64,000 bases of DNA from Streptomyces sp. CB02923. Its GTDB lineage: Bacteria > Actinomycetota > Actinomycetes > Streptomycetales > Streptomycetaceae. Location of the stretch: contig NZ_LWKZ01000012.1 in NCBI RefSeq assembly GCF_001905005.1, positions 487,061-551,060 on the forward strand, written 5' to 3'. Below the pieces are notes generated by a model. That model saw nothing but the letters and a program-made list of their open reading frames with translations. It was not told the origin of the DNA and searched no databases. The translations under genes were made by a program, and so were the position numbers. This document shows, piece after piece, positions 27,115 to 34,781 of the stretch. Numbering within the stretch: position 1 is the first letter of the stretch; each line of letters begins with the position of its first letter.

Positions 27115-27135
27115 TGGTGTCCGGACCACCAGGCA
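27115..27135. promoter_or_regulatory. Operator-like near-palindrome, copy 2 (upstream of MmyB-type regulator)
   Basis: Identical to 25960-25980 over all 21 bases. It follows a TTGTCA hexamer (27109-27114) directly and lies 60 nt before the regulator start, a position consistent with autoregulation. Confidence 0.6.
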
Positions 27136-27194
27136 AGGCCCGGACCGCCGGGCCGCGGTGGCGGCCGGTGAACGCAGCCGACAGGGGGAACGGC

Positions 27195-28118
27195 GTGGGC
27201 GAGTCCGCACGGGTGGAATCCGTACCGATGACAGGGGTGTCCGGCGGCGCCGGGACGCGGCGGCGGCAGGAGTTGCGGGACTTCCTGATGAGCCGCCGCG
27301 CCCGGGTCAGCCCGGGTGACGCGGGCCTGCCCGACGGCGGGCGCCGCCGCACGCCGGGGCTGCGCCGCGAAGAGGTCGCGGTGCTCGCCGGGGTCGGTGC
27401 TTCCTGGTACCAGTGGCTGGAGCAGGGGCGGGACATCACCGTCTCGCCGCAGGTGCTGGACTCCGTGGCGCGGGTGCTGCGGCTGAGCGCCACCGAGCGG
27501 CGGCACCTGTACGTGCTGGCCGGGCTCAACCCGCCGCTGCGGCAGGACCCGGACCCCGCGGTGCTCGACATGTGCGAGGGCCTCCAGCGGCTGATCGACG
27601 CGTGGATGCCGTTCCCGGCGCACATCCTGGACCCGTACTGGAACAACGTCGCCTACAACGAGGCGGCGCGGCTCGTCCTGAACCACGGCCATGACGGCGT
27701 CGACATGAACTGCGTGATCGCGTTCTTCACCGACCCGGTCTACCGTGCCCGCGCCGCGAGCTGGGAGCGGAACGCGCCGGGGGTGGTGGCCCAGTACCGG
27801 GCGGCCTGGTCGAGCCGTCCCGGCGACGAGGGGTACGAGTCGGTCGTACGGGAACTGTCGGCGGCCAGCGAGGAGTTCGCGGCGCTGTGGGCGCGCGGGG
27901 ACGTGCAGGACGGCGGGCAGATCCACAAGGAGCTGGAGCACCCGCTCGTCGGCACGCTGCTCTTCGAGACCACCCAGCTGCGGGTTCCGGCCCGCCCGGA
28001 CCTGACCATCGTGCTGCACAACCCGCGCCGGTCGGCGGAGACCGACACGGCGGCGAAGCTGGAGTGGCTGACGTCGCCGGAGGGGCGCCGGGGCGGGATG
28101 TACTCGGTGGCGGGGTGA
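27195..28118 (+). CDS. MmyB-like XRE-family transcriptional regulator
   Basis: A 307-residue MmyB-type regulator. The N-terminal helix-turn-helix carries the family hallmark RRRTPGLRREEVAVLAGVGA followed by WYQWLEQGRDITVSPQVLDS; the C-terminal MmyB ligand-binding domain (PAHILDPYWNNVAYNEAAR onward) is PAS-like and may bind fatty acids or small molecules. GTG 27195 has AGGGGGA 5 nt upstream; ATG 27228 and GTG 27168 are in frame. The shared 21-bp operator points to control of its own gene and the DHA2 pump at 25909. A second MmyB/DHA2 set lies at 60-63 kb. Confidence 0.88.
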   Translation: MGESARVESVPMTGVSGGAGTRRRQELRDFLMSRRARVSPGDAGLPDGGRRRTPGLRREEVAVLAGVGASWYQWLEQGRDITVSPQVLDSVARVLRLSATERRHLYVLAGLNPPLRQDPDPAVLDMCEGLQRLIDAWMPFPAHILDPYWNNVAYNEAARLVLNHGHDGVDMNCVIAFFTDPVYRARAASWERNAPGVVAQYRAAWSSRPGDEGYESVVRELSAASEEFAALWARGDVQDGGQIHKELEHPLVGTLLFETTQLRVPARPDLTIVLHNPRRSAETDTAAKLEWLTSPEGRRGGMYSVAG

Positions 28119-28245
28119 GGCGGCGAGCCGGTCACGGCCGTACGCCTGCCTCCTCGCGCCCGGCCGGTCGTAAGCCCGCCCGCGCACGCCATGGCCGTAC
28201 GCCCCCTCGTGCCCGCCGGGCCGCGGGACGCATATGCTCGCCCGT

Positions 28246-28599
28246 ATGAGCGAAGCCGCACCGCTGGACCCGGAAGACCGCAAGATCATCACGCTGGCCC
28301 GTTCCGCGCGCGCCCGCAACGGGGTGCCGGAGGGCGCCGCCGTCCGTGACGAGACCGGGCGCACCTATGTCGCCGGGACCGTCGCCCTGGAGTCGTTGAG
28401 GCTCAGCGCGTTGCGTACGGCGGTGGCCATGGCCGTCGCGAGCGGCGCGCAGTCGCTGGAGGCGGCGGCCGTGGTGACCGAGGCCGGGACGGCCTCGGAC
28501 GAGGACCGCGCGGCCGTACGGGACCTCGGCGGCGCCGGGACGCCGGTGCTGGTCGCCGGTCCGGACGGCACGCTGCGGGCCACGGTCCAGGCGGGCTGA
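28246..28599 (+). CDS. Cytidine deaminase-like protein lacking catalytic residues
   Basis: A 117-residue protein with the cytidine deaminase fold pattern (EDRKIITLARSARARNGV; TGRTYVAGTVALESLRLSA; ALRTAVAMAVASGAQ). The usual zinc ligands are missing: the HAE-type and PCxxC-type motifs are replaced by VALES and AAVVTE-like sequence. In Streptomyces a gene of this kind usually lies between the CBS-domain gene and era; here it is separated from both by inserted genes. ATG 28246 is the start. Retention suggests a non-catalytic role, but this is not known. Confidence 0.7.
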   Translation: MSEAAPLDPEDRKIITLARSARARNGVPEGAAVRDETGRTYVAGTVALESLRLSALRTAVAMAVASGAQSLEAAAVVTEAGTASDEDRAAVRDLGGAGTPVLVAGPDGTLRATVQAG

Positions 28600-28625
28600 G
28601 CGACCGCCGTACGGGCGGCGATTCC

Positions 28626-30173
28626 TCACTCCGCCGCCAGATCCGTCCCCACCCGCGCCAGCAGCGCCTTCTTGTCCGGCTTGCCGCTCGCCGCCACCGG
28701 CACCTCCCGTATGACGGTGATCGTGGCGGGCACGCTCGCCGGGCCCAGTTCCGCGGCGACGTGCGCGCGCAGCGCCGCCGGGTCGGGCCGCCGTTCCGCC
28801 GTCGGTACGACGAACGCGTGGGCGGCCTCGCCGGTCCGCTCGTCCGGCGCGCCCACGACGTATGCCTGGTCGACGTCCGGGTGCCGGGCCAGGGCCTGTT
28901 CGATCGCGCCGGCGTAGTGCAGGACGGCGTTGACGATGATCACGTCGCGGGTGCGCCCGGTGAGCCGCAGGAAGCCGTGCTCGTCGAGACGGCCGAGGTC
29001 GCGGGTGCGCACCCAGCCGTCGCGCAGTACGGCGCGGGTCTCCGCCTCGTCCTGGTGGTAACCGGCCAGCACCCCGGCGCTGCGGACCCAGATCTCCCCG
29101 GCCGCGCCGTCGGGAACCGGCTGCCCGTCGGCCGGGTCGCGCACGCTGATGTCCACCCCGTCCAGCGGCCGCCCCACCGTGCCGTACGCCGTGTCCGGCC
29201 GGCGGGCCAGGTCGTCGGGGGTGAGCAGGGTCAGCATCCCGGTCTCGGTCTGTCCGTAGCCCTGGTGCACGACCGGGCCGAGACGTTCGGCCGCCTCGGC
29301 GAGCCGGTGGGGCGCCAGGGGAGATCCGGCCACGAGTAAGGCACGCAGGCTCGTGAGGTCGATGGTGTTATCGGTGTCGGTGCGCAGGGTGTTGAGGATG
29401 TGGTGCAGCCGGGGGACGGTCAGCAGGCAGGCGGTGATGCGGTGCCGTGCGAAGACCTCCGGGAAGGACAGTGGCGGGTCGGGGATGACGGCGGTGCCGC
29501 CGCCCAGCAGGCACAGTCCCAGGTGCTCGAAGATCACCGCGCTGGTGAGGGTGCCGAAGAGCAGGAAGCGCGCGTAGGCCGCCGCGAGCGCGGTGGTCCG
29601 CGGGGACCGGCGGGCCGGCTGCCACGACCAGCTCGCGGTCAGGCCGCGGTAGGTGTGCGCGCACCTCTTGGGCTGTCCGGTGCTGCCGCTGGTCAGGGTG
29701 ATCAGGGCGATGTCGTCCGGGCGGCCGCGCGCCACGAGGTCGTCGGGGGAGGCGGGTTCCGGCGTGCTCAGCAGGTCTTTCTCCAGGCCGAGCCGGACGA
29801 GGCGGCCCGCCGCCGCGAGGAGTTCGGGGGAGCCCGACGGCTCGTCGTGCACGAGGACGTCGATGCCGCCGGCCAGGGTCCGCGCGAGGTGCCCCGGCGG
29901 CAGGCCGGGGCGCAGGCCGGTCAGCCGGGCGCCCAGCAGGTGCGCCGCGATGTGCAGGGCGAACGCTTCGGGCGTGACACCGGCGGCCACCGCGACGGAC
30001 GAGCCGGGGCCCACGCCCGCGGCGCGCAGCCCGCGCACACAGCGGCCGGTCAGGTCCAGGACCTCGCGGCGCGGGACGGCGCGCCCCCGGTGTTCAAACG
30101 CCGGTACGTCCGGCTGCCGTCGGAAGGCGTCGACGAGGGGCTGCGGGAAAGGGCTTTCGGCTGGCTGGTTCAT
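28626..30173 (-). CDS. Stand-alone acyl-AMP ligase (ANL superfamily)
   Basis: A 515-residue adenylate-forming enzyme that would activate a carboxylic acid as acyl-AMP and pass it to CoA, a carrier protein or an amine. Motifs: LTSGSTGQPKRCAHTY (A3), QGYGQTETG (A5), WVRTRDLGRL (A7), GRTRDVIIVNAVLHYAGAIE (A8) and VPVAASGKPDKKAL (A10) with the catalytic lysine. The A8 region lacks the usual glycine-rich GxxI.P.EIE form. No carrier protein is nearby. It is divergent from the FAD/FMN/P450 operon across 289 nt and probably belongs with it. Confidence 0.88.
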   Translation of the reverse strand: MNQPAESPFPQPLVDAFRRQPDVPAFEHRGRAVPRREVLDLTGRCVRGLRAAGVGPGSSVAVAAGVTPEAFALHIAAHLLGARLTGLRPGLPPGHLARTLAGGIDVLVHDEPSGSPELLAAAGRLVRLGLEKDLLSTPEPASPDDLVARGRPDDIALITLTSGSTGQPKRCAHTYRGLTASWSWQPARRSPRTTALAAAYARFLLFGTLTSAVIFEHLGLCLLGGGTAVIPDPPLSFPEVFARHRITACLLTVPRLHHILNTLRTDTDNTIDLTSLRALLVAGSPLAPHRLAEAAERLGPVVHQGYGQTETGMLTLLTPDDLARRPDTAYGTVGRPLDGVDISVRDPADGQPVPDGAAGEIWVRSAGVLAGYHQDEAETRAVLRDGWVRTRDLGRLDEHGFLRLTGRTRDVIIVNAVLHYAGAIEQALARHPDVDQAYVVGAPDERTGEAAHAFVVPTAERRPDPAALRAHVAAELGPASVPATITVIREVPVAASGKPDKKALLARVGTDLAAE

Positions 30174-30293
30174 TTCGTATCCGCTCCGGTGGGTGTGAAC
30201 GGCTGAAATGCGTCACGGGACCGGCGGGACAAGCGGGGCCGGGAGTGCGGGCAGAGTAATGCGGCGGCCCGCCGGGGCGCGACAGAAGGACGT

Positions 30294-30312
30294 TCCGGGT
30301 AAAAGTCCCGGA
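30294..30312. promoter_or_regulatory. Inverted repeat in the divergent ligase/oxidoreductase region
   Basis: TCCGGG and CCCGGA flank TAAAAGT, a 6-bp inverted repeat in an otherwise AT-richer divergent promoter region. It may be an operator for both transcripts or a small hairpin; there is no further evidence. Confidence 0.35.
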
Positions 30313-30374
30313 CCTTGTGACTCTGGCTTGTGCAGCGTACTCGCAAACCTGGGAATGGATGTGACGCAGATCAC

Positions 30375-30403
30375 TTGATCGCGCACTGGTGGCGTCCTTT
30401 AAT
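30375..30403 (+). promoter_or_regulatory. Predicted promoter of the flavoprotein-P450 operon
   Basis: TTGATC (30375-30380) and TTTAAT (30398-30403) are separated by 17 nt, a good vegetative-type promoter. It predicts a leader of about 50 nt before GTG 30463, which has AGGAGA at 30452-30457. Confidence 0.55.
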
Positions 30404-30462
30404 GCTCAAGTAATGTCGGATTCCGCTCCATCTCCATCCCCCGCTGGTGACAGGAGAATTGC

Positions 30463-32082
30463 GTGAGCCACGAAGAAACGATGGACTATCTGGTGGTCGG
30501 GGCGGGCCCCGCGGGATTACAAGCCGGATATTTCCTGCAACAGACCGGGCGCAGTTATCTCATCGTGGAGTCGGGTGCGGCTCCCGGTGCGTTCTTCACC
30601 CGCTTCCCCCGCCACCGCACCCTCATCTCGATCAACAAGGTGCACACCGGCTGGGACGACCCCGAGCTGAACATGCGCACCGACTGGAACTCGCTGCTCT
30701 CCGACGAGCACACCCCGCTGTTCACCGAGCGCACCCCGCGCTATTTCCCGGCCGCCGAGGAGATGGTCGGCTATCTGGCCGACTTCGCCACCACCCACCG
30801 CCTGCGGATCCGCTACGGCACCCGGGTCACCGGGATATCCCGGCCCGGCGGCGGCCCGGACGGGCCCGGCGACTTCCTCGTCCGCGCCGAGGACGGCACC
30901 GCCTACCGGGCGCGGCGGCTCATCGTCGCGACCGGCGTCACCCGCCCGTACATCCCCGGCATCGAGGGCGTCGAGACGGTCGAGCGCTACGACGAGGTGG
31001 ACGTCGACCCGGCCGCCTTCACCGGGCAGCGGGTGCTGATCATCGGCCGCGGCAACTCCGCGTTCGAGACCGCCGACAACCTCATCGAGACCGCCTCCGT
31101 CATCCATGTGGCGGGCCCCGGCTCACTGAAGCTCGCCTGGCAGACCCATTTCGTCGGGCACCTGCGGGCCGTCAACAACAACTTCCTCGACACCTATCAG
31201 CTCAAATTGCAGAACGCGGTACTGGACGGGCATATCTTGCGTATCCGGCAGCAGCCGGACGGCTCCTATGTGGTGTCCGTTTCCTTTTCCCGGGTCAACG
31301 AGGTCGTCAAGGACATCCCCTACGACCGCGTCATTCTCGCCACCGGATTCCGCTTCGATCCGTCGATATTCGCACCGGAGTGCCGTCCCGAACTCGCCAT
31401 CAACGACCGTTTCCCGGCCCAGACCGACGCCTGGGAATCCCCGAACGTCCCCGGCCTGTACTTCGCCGGCACCATCACCCAGGTGCGCGATTTCAAGAAA
31501 TCCACCAGTGGTTTCATCCACGGCTTCCGGTACGGCGTACGGGCCCTGCACCGCATCCTCGAAGCCCGCCACCACGGCCGCCCCTGGCCCGCCCGCGCCC
31601 TGCCCGCCACCGCCGGGGCGGTCACCGACGCCGTCATCGCCCGCGTCAACCGCAGCTCGGCGCTCTTCCAGGTGTTCTCCTTCCTCGGCGACGCGGTGCT
31701 CGCCGACCGGGACGGGACGGTCCGCTACTGCGAGGAGGTCCCGGTCGACCACCTGCACACCGCCGTGGCGAACGGCGAATTCGGCGACGTCGGCCAGTAC
31801 TTCACCGTCACCCTCGAATACGGCGAGGGCCACGACAAGGTGAACCCGTTCGACATCACCGCCGGCCGGATCTCCCAGCAGGACACCACCGGTCTGGACG
31901 GCCGCTACCTGCACCCGGTGGTCCGCGCCTTCGACGGCGCCGCCCCCGGCAAGGCGACCGCCGAACACCACATCACCGAGAACCTGGAGAACGAGTGGGA
32001 CAGCGAGGAGGTCCACCGCACCCCCCTGCGGAACTTCCTGAGCGCCCGGTTCCCCGATCCGGCCCCGGCGGCCCGGCCGTGA
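30463..32082 (+). CDS. FOXRED2-like FAD-dependent oxidoreductase
   Basis: A 539-residue flavoprotein. The FAD site is YLVVGAGPAGLQAG at residues 9-22; a second Rossmann motif, IIGRGNSAFETADN, near 194 would bind NAD(P)H; the ATGFRF segment follows later. Between them, PGAFFTRFPRHRTLISINK strongly resembles the eukaryotic FOXRED2/ERFAD family rather than classical Baeyer-Villiger monooxygenases. The C-terminal 150 residues are an extra region of unknown fold. It starts the operon: GTG 30463 with AGGAGA, and its stop overlaps the FMN gene by 4 nt (GTGA). Substrate unknown; NAD(P)H-dependent oxidation or reduction is likely. Confidence 0.85.
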   Translation: MSHEETMDYLVVGAGPAGLQAGYFLQQTGRSYLIVESGAAPGAFFTRFPRHRTLISINKVHTGWDDPELNMRTDWNSLLSDEHTPLFTERTPRYFPAAEEMVGYLADFATTHRLRIRYGTRVTGISRPGGGPDGPGDFLVRAEDGTAYRARRLIVATGVTRPYIPGIEGVETVERYDEVDVDPAAFTGQRVLIIGRGNSAFETADNLIETASVIHVAGPGSLKLAWQTHFVGHLRAVNNNFLDTYQLKLQNAVLDGHILRIRQQPDGSYVVSVSFSRVNEVVKDIPYDRVILATGFRFDPSIFAPECRPELAINDRFPAQTDAWESPNVPGLYFAGTITQVRDFKKSTSGFIHGFRYGVRALHRILEARHHGRPWPARALPATAGAVTDAVIARVNRSSALFQVFSFLGDAVLADRDGTVRYCEEVPVDHLHTAVANGEFGDVGQYFTVTLEYGEGHDKVNPFDITAGRISQQDTTGLDGRYLHPVVRAFDGAAPGKATAEHHITENLENEWDSEEVHRTPLRNFLSARFPDPAPAARP

Positions 32083-33194
32083 TCCCCACCCTCGCCGACC
32101 TGCGCGAGCGGGCGCGGGAGCGGCTGGACCCGCGGGTGTACGACTTCTTCGACGGGGGCGCCGGAGGGGAGACGGCGCTCCAGGAGAACGAAGCGGCGTT
32201 CCGCAGGCTCGCGCTGCTGCCCCGCGTGCTGCGCGGGGCGGCCACCCGCGACCTGTCCGTGACGCTGTGCGGCGACCGCCTCTCCCTGCCCGTCCTGGTC
32301 TCGCCCACCGCCTTCCACCGCCTCGCCCACCCGCGGGGCGAGACCGCCACCGCCCGCGCGACGGCGGCGGCCGGGACGGTCCTGGTCACCGGCATGGCGG
32401 CGACCGTGCCGGTGGCCGAGGTCACCGCCGCCGCCCGCGCCGTACGGGCCGGAGCGGCCGTCTGGTTCCAGCTCTACCTGCAACCCGAACCGGAGGTCAC
32501 GCTCGCGCTGGTCCGCCGGGCGGAGCGGGCCGGGTGCACGGCACTGGTCGTCACGGTCGACTCGCCCGTCTTCGGCCGCCGCGAACGCGACGCCCGGCAC
32601 GGCTTCGACGACCTGCCCGACGGCCTGGCCGCCGAGAACATGCGCGGCCTGCCCGGCGCGCCCGACGGCCGCCCCCGCGACATCGCCATGTCACCGGGGC
32701 TCTCCTGGGACGACCTGCGCAGGCTGCGGGCGCAGACCCGGCTGCCCGTGCTGCTCAAGGGCGTCCTGCACCCCGCGGACGCGCGGCTCGCCGTCGCCGA
32801 GGGCGTGGACGGCCTGCTGGTCTCCAACCACGGCGGCCGGCAGCTCGACGCGGCACCGGCCAGCGTCGAGGCGCTGCCCGCCGTCGCCGAGGCCGTCGCG
32901 GGCCGGGTGCCGGTACTGCTGGACGGCGGTGTCCGCCGGGGCTCCGACGCCGCCGTGGCCCTCGCGCTGGGCGCGTCGGCCGTCGGCATCGGCCGCCCGG
33001 TGCTGTGGGGCCTGGCCGCGGACGGCGAGGACGGCGTCCGGCACGTACTGGAGCTGCTGCGCGCGGAGTTCGACCACGTACTGGCACTGTGCGGCGGCAC
33101 CGGCCCGGCCGACCTCGGACCGGACCTCGTCGTCGCCCGCGGGGGAGTGCGGGACCGCGCTCCTTTTGCCGTACCGGACGGGGGTGACGGATGA
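32079..33194 (+). CDS. FMN-dependent alpha-hydroxy-acid dehydrogenase/oxidase
   Basis: A 371-residue member of the lactate/glycolate/mandelate dehydrogenase family, which oxidises alpha-hydroxy acids to alpha-keto acids. The N-terminal signature YDFFDGGAGGETAL, the FMN-binding Tyr in FQLYLQ, Lys227 in VLLKGVL, and the catalytic SNHGGRQLD with His251 and Arg254 are all present, as is the phosphate loop LDGGVRRGSD. GTG 32079 overlaps the FAD gene by 4 nt; the stop overlaps the P450 start by 4 nt (ATGA). Tight coupling implies the three enzymes act on the same pathway. Confidence 0.9.
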   Translation: MIPTLADLRERARERLDPRVYDFFDGGAGGETALQENEAAFRRLALLPRVLRGAATRDLSVTLCGDRLSLPVLVSPTAFHRLAHPRGETATARATAAAGTVLVTGMAATVPVAEVTAAARAVRAGAAVWFQLYLQPEPEVTLALVRRAERAGCTALVVTVDSPVFGRRERDARHGFDDLPDGLAAENMRGLPGAPDGRPRDIAMSPGLSWDDLRRLRAQTRLPVLLKGVLHPADARLAVAEGVDGLLVSNHGGRQLDAAPASVEALPAVAEAVAGRVPVLLDGGVRRGSDAAVALALGASAVGIGRPVLWGLAADGEDGVRHVLELLRAEFDHVLALCGGTGPADLGPDLVVARGGVRDRAPFAVPDGGDG

Positions 33195-34633
33195 GCCGCA
33201 CCCGGGCCCCCGGCCGTTTCCGGACCGTACGGCTGCTCAGCGCGGCGGCCGCCGCCCTCTCCGTCCCGTACTGGCTGCCGCGCTCCGTCGTCGCCGTCCG
33301 CGTCGCGCTCTTCGCCCGCATCAACGGCGACGAGGGCATCGCCTTCCCCAACGCCGACGTCCCCGCCGACCGCTTCCAGGAGATCTACTCCCACCCCGCC
33401 GCCAACGGCCGCAGCCGGGGCGCTGCCCTCTCGGACCTCTTCTGGTACTGGCTCGCGCCCGGCCCCGAGGTCCACCAGGAGCACCTGGAGGACGGCCCGC
33501 GCTACGACGAGGTGGCCCGCACCACCCTCGCCGTGCTCGCCGGGCCCAGCCAGGACCTGTCCGCCGCCGTGGCCCGCCGTACCGCCGCCGTACTGGACGA
33601 ACTGGTCACCGGCCGCGCCGCCTTCGTACGGCTGCGCGACCTGATGATGCCGGTCTGGGCGGAGTTCTTCCACGGCCTGGTCTTCCGCGAACCGTGCCCG
33701 CCGTACGTCCGGCGCCTGATCGTGGACAACGCCGAGGACGTGGTCAACTCCCTGAAGTGCACCCGGCCGCGCCACCTCGCCCGCCGTGACCGCCTCACCC
33801 GCCACCTGCGGCAGCGCATCGACGCCGGGCAGGTACCCCGGCACCACCTGCCGGACGGCCTCTCGCCGCAGCAGCAGGCGCACTACCTCCAGGGCACGTT
33901 CTTCAACACGGCCGTCGTCCAGATGTCCGAGGCCATGGCCCACCTGCTGCTCGTCCTGGCCCAGCACCCGGACGTCCGGCGGAAACTGGCCGCGGCGCCG
34001 GACGACGACCGCTACTTCGCCAACGTCCTCAACGAGACGCTGCGGCTCTACCCGCTCTTCGGCGTCGCCCACCGCATCAGCACGGACGACATCCCGCTCG
34101 GCCCGGACACCGTCCTGCCCGCCGGCTCCGTACTGTGCTTCAACTACCCCGACTACCACGCCACCGGCTACACCGACCCGGACGTCTTCGACCCCGACCG
34201 CTGGGACCGCCTCGTCGCCAGGGACCAGCACCACATCCCGTTCGGCGTCGCCGCCAACCGGCCCTGCCCGGCCTGGCGGCTGGCCCCGCTGGCCATGCAC
34301 GCCGCGACCCGCGAGGTGCTGCGCCGCTTCACCCTCCACTCCGGCGTCGCGCACACCCGCTCCATCCCGCACCGCGCCCCCTGCCTGCTGGTCCGGCGCG
34401 ACCGTCCGCTGCCGCCGTACCGGCTGCTCGCCGCCCGGGTCTTCCTGCGGGTGCGCGACCGGTGGGAGGACGTGTGGCGCAGCTGCACCCAGCTCGTCCT
34501 CGGTACGTGGATGGTGCTGGACGCCCGCCGCTTGCGACCGGCCGCACGCTACTTCGCCGCCCACGACACCCAGGGCGTCCCGCTGCCGGCCGGCACCGAC
34601 GGGCCGGCGCGCTGCCCGTACCCGCACAGCTGA
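33191..34633 (+). CDS. Divergent cytochrome P450-like protein
   Basis: A 480-residue P450-fold protein. The K-helix motif is NETLR (Glu282, Arg285). The cysteine loop FGVAANRPCPAW keeps Arg357 and the heme-ligand Cys359 but deviates from FxxGxRxCxG: the Phe is one position early and two glycines are missing. The expected I-helix acid-alcohol pair is replaced by TFFNTAVVQMSEAM, so oxygen activation may be altered. The family might therefore catalyse a dehydration, rearrangement or peroxide-driven step. The last 60 residues are an Arg-rich extension. It overlaps the FMN gene by 4 nt. Confidence 0.8.
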   Translation: MSRTRAPGRFRTVRLLSAAAAALSVPYWLPRSVVAVRVALFARINGDEGIAFPNADVPADRFQEIYSHPAANGRSRGAALSDLFWYWLAPGPEVHQEHLEDGPRYDEVARTTLAVLAGPSQDLSAAVARRTAAVLDELVTGRAAFVRLRDLMMPVWAEFFHGLVFREPCPPYVRRLIVDNAEDVVNSLKCTRPRHLARRDRLTRHLRQRIDAGQVPRHHLPDGLSPQQQAHYLQGTFFNTAVVQMSEAMAHLLLVLAQHPDVRRKLAAAPDDDRYFANVLNETLRLYPLFGVAHRISTDDIPLGPDTVLPAGSVLCFNYPDYHATGYTDPDVFDPDRWDRLVARDQHHIPFGVAANRPCPAWRLAPLAMHAATREVLRRFTLHSGVAHTRSIPHRAPCLLVRRDRPLPPYRLLAARVFLRVRDRWEDVWRSCTQLVLGTWMVLDARRLRPAARYFAAHDTQGVPLPAGTDGPARCPYPHS

Positions 34634-34639
34634 TCCGTA

Positions 34640-34770
34640 CGCCCGACCCGCGTACCCACACGCCCGACCCGCGTACCCGCAACCGATCCGCGAGCCCAGC
34701 TCCCATCCCGTCCGAGAGCCCAGCTCCACCTCATCCGCGAGCCCAGCTCCACCCCATCCGCGAGCCGAAG
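34640..34770. repeat. Short tandem repeats between P450 and antiporter genes
   Basis: Two copies of an approximately 20-nt unit (CGCCCGACCCGCGTACCC) occupy about 34640-34680, followed by about three and a half copies of a 22-24 nt unit, ATCCGCGAGCCCAGCTCCAC, from 34686 to 34770. They lie directly after the P450 stop. Downstream genes remain in the same direction. Confidence 0.75.
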
Positions 34771-34781
34771 GGCGTTCCGTC

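Noticed and set aside
25960..27135. The duplicated 21-bp site as ends of a transposon
   Set aside because: The copies are direct, not inverted, and there is no transposase; a regulator site fits better.
34640..34770. Repeats as a CRISPR array
   Set aside because: Units are tandem with no unique spacers of constant length and no cas genes are nearby.
33786..34781. Upstream extension of the antiporter frame
   Set aside because: It lies within the P450 gene in a different frame and is Thr/Pro/Arg-rich without homology.
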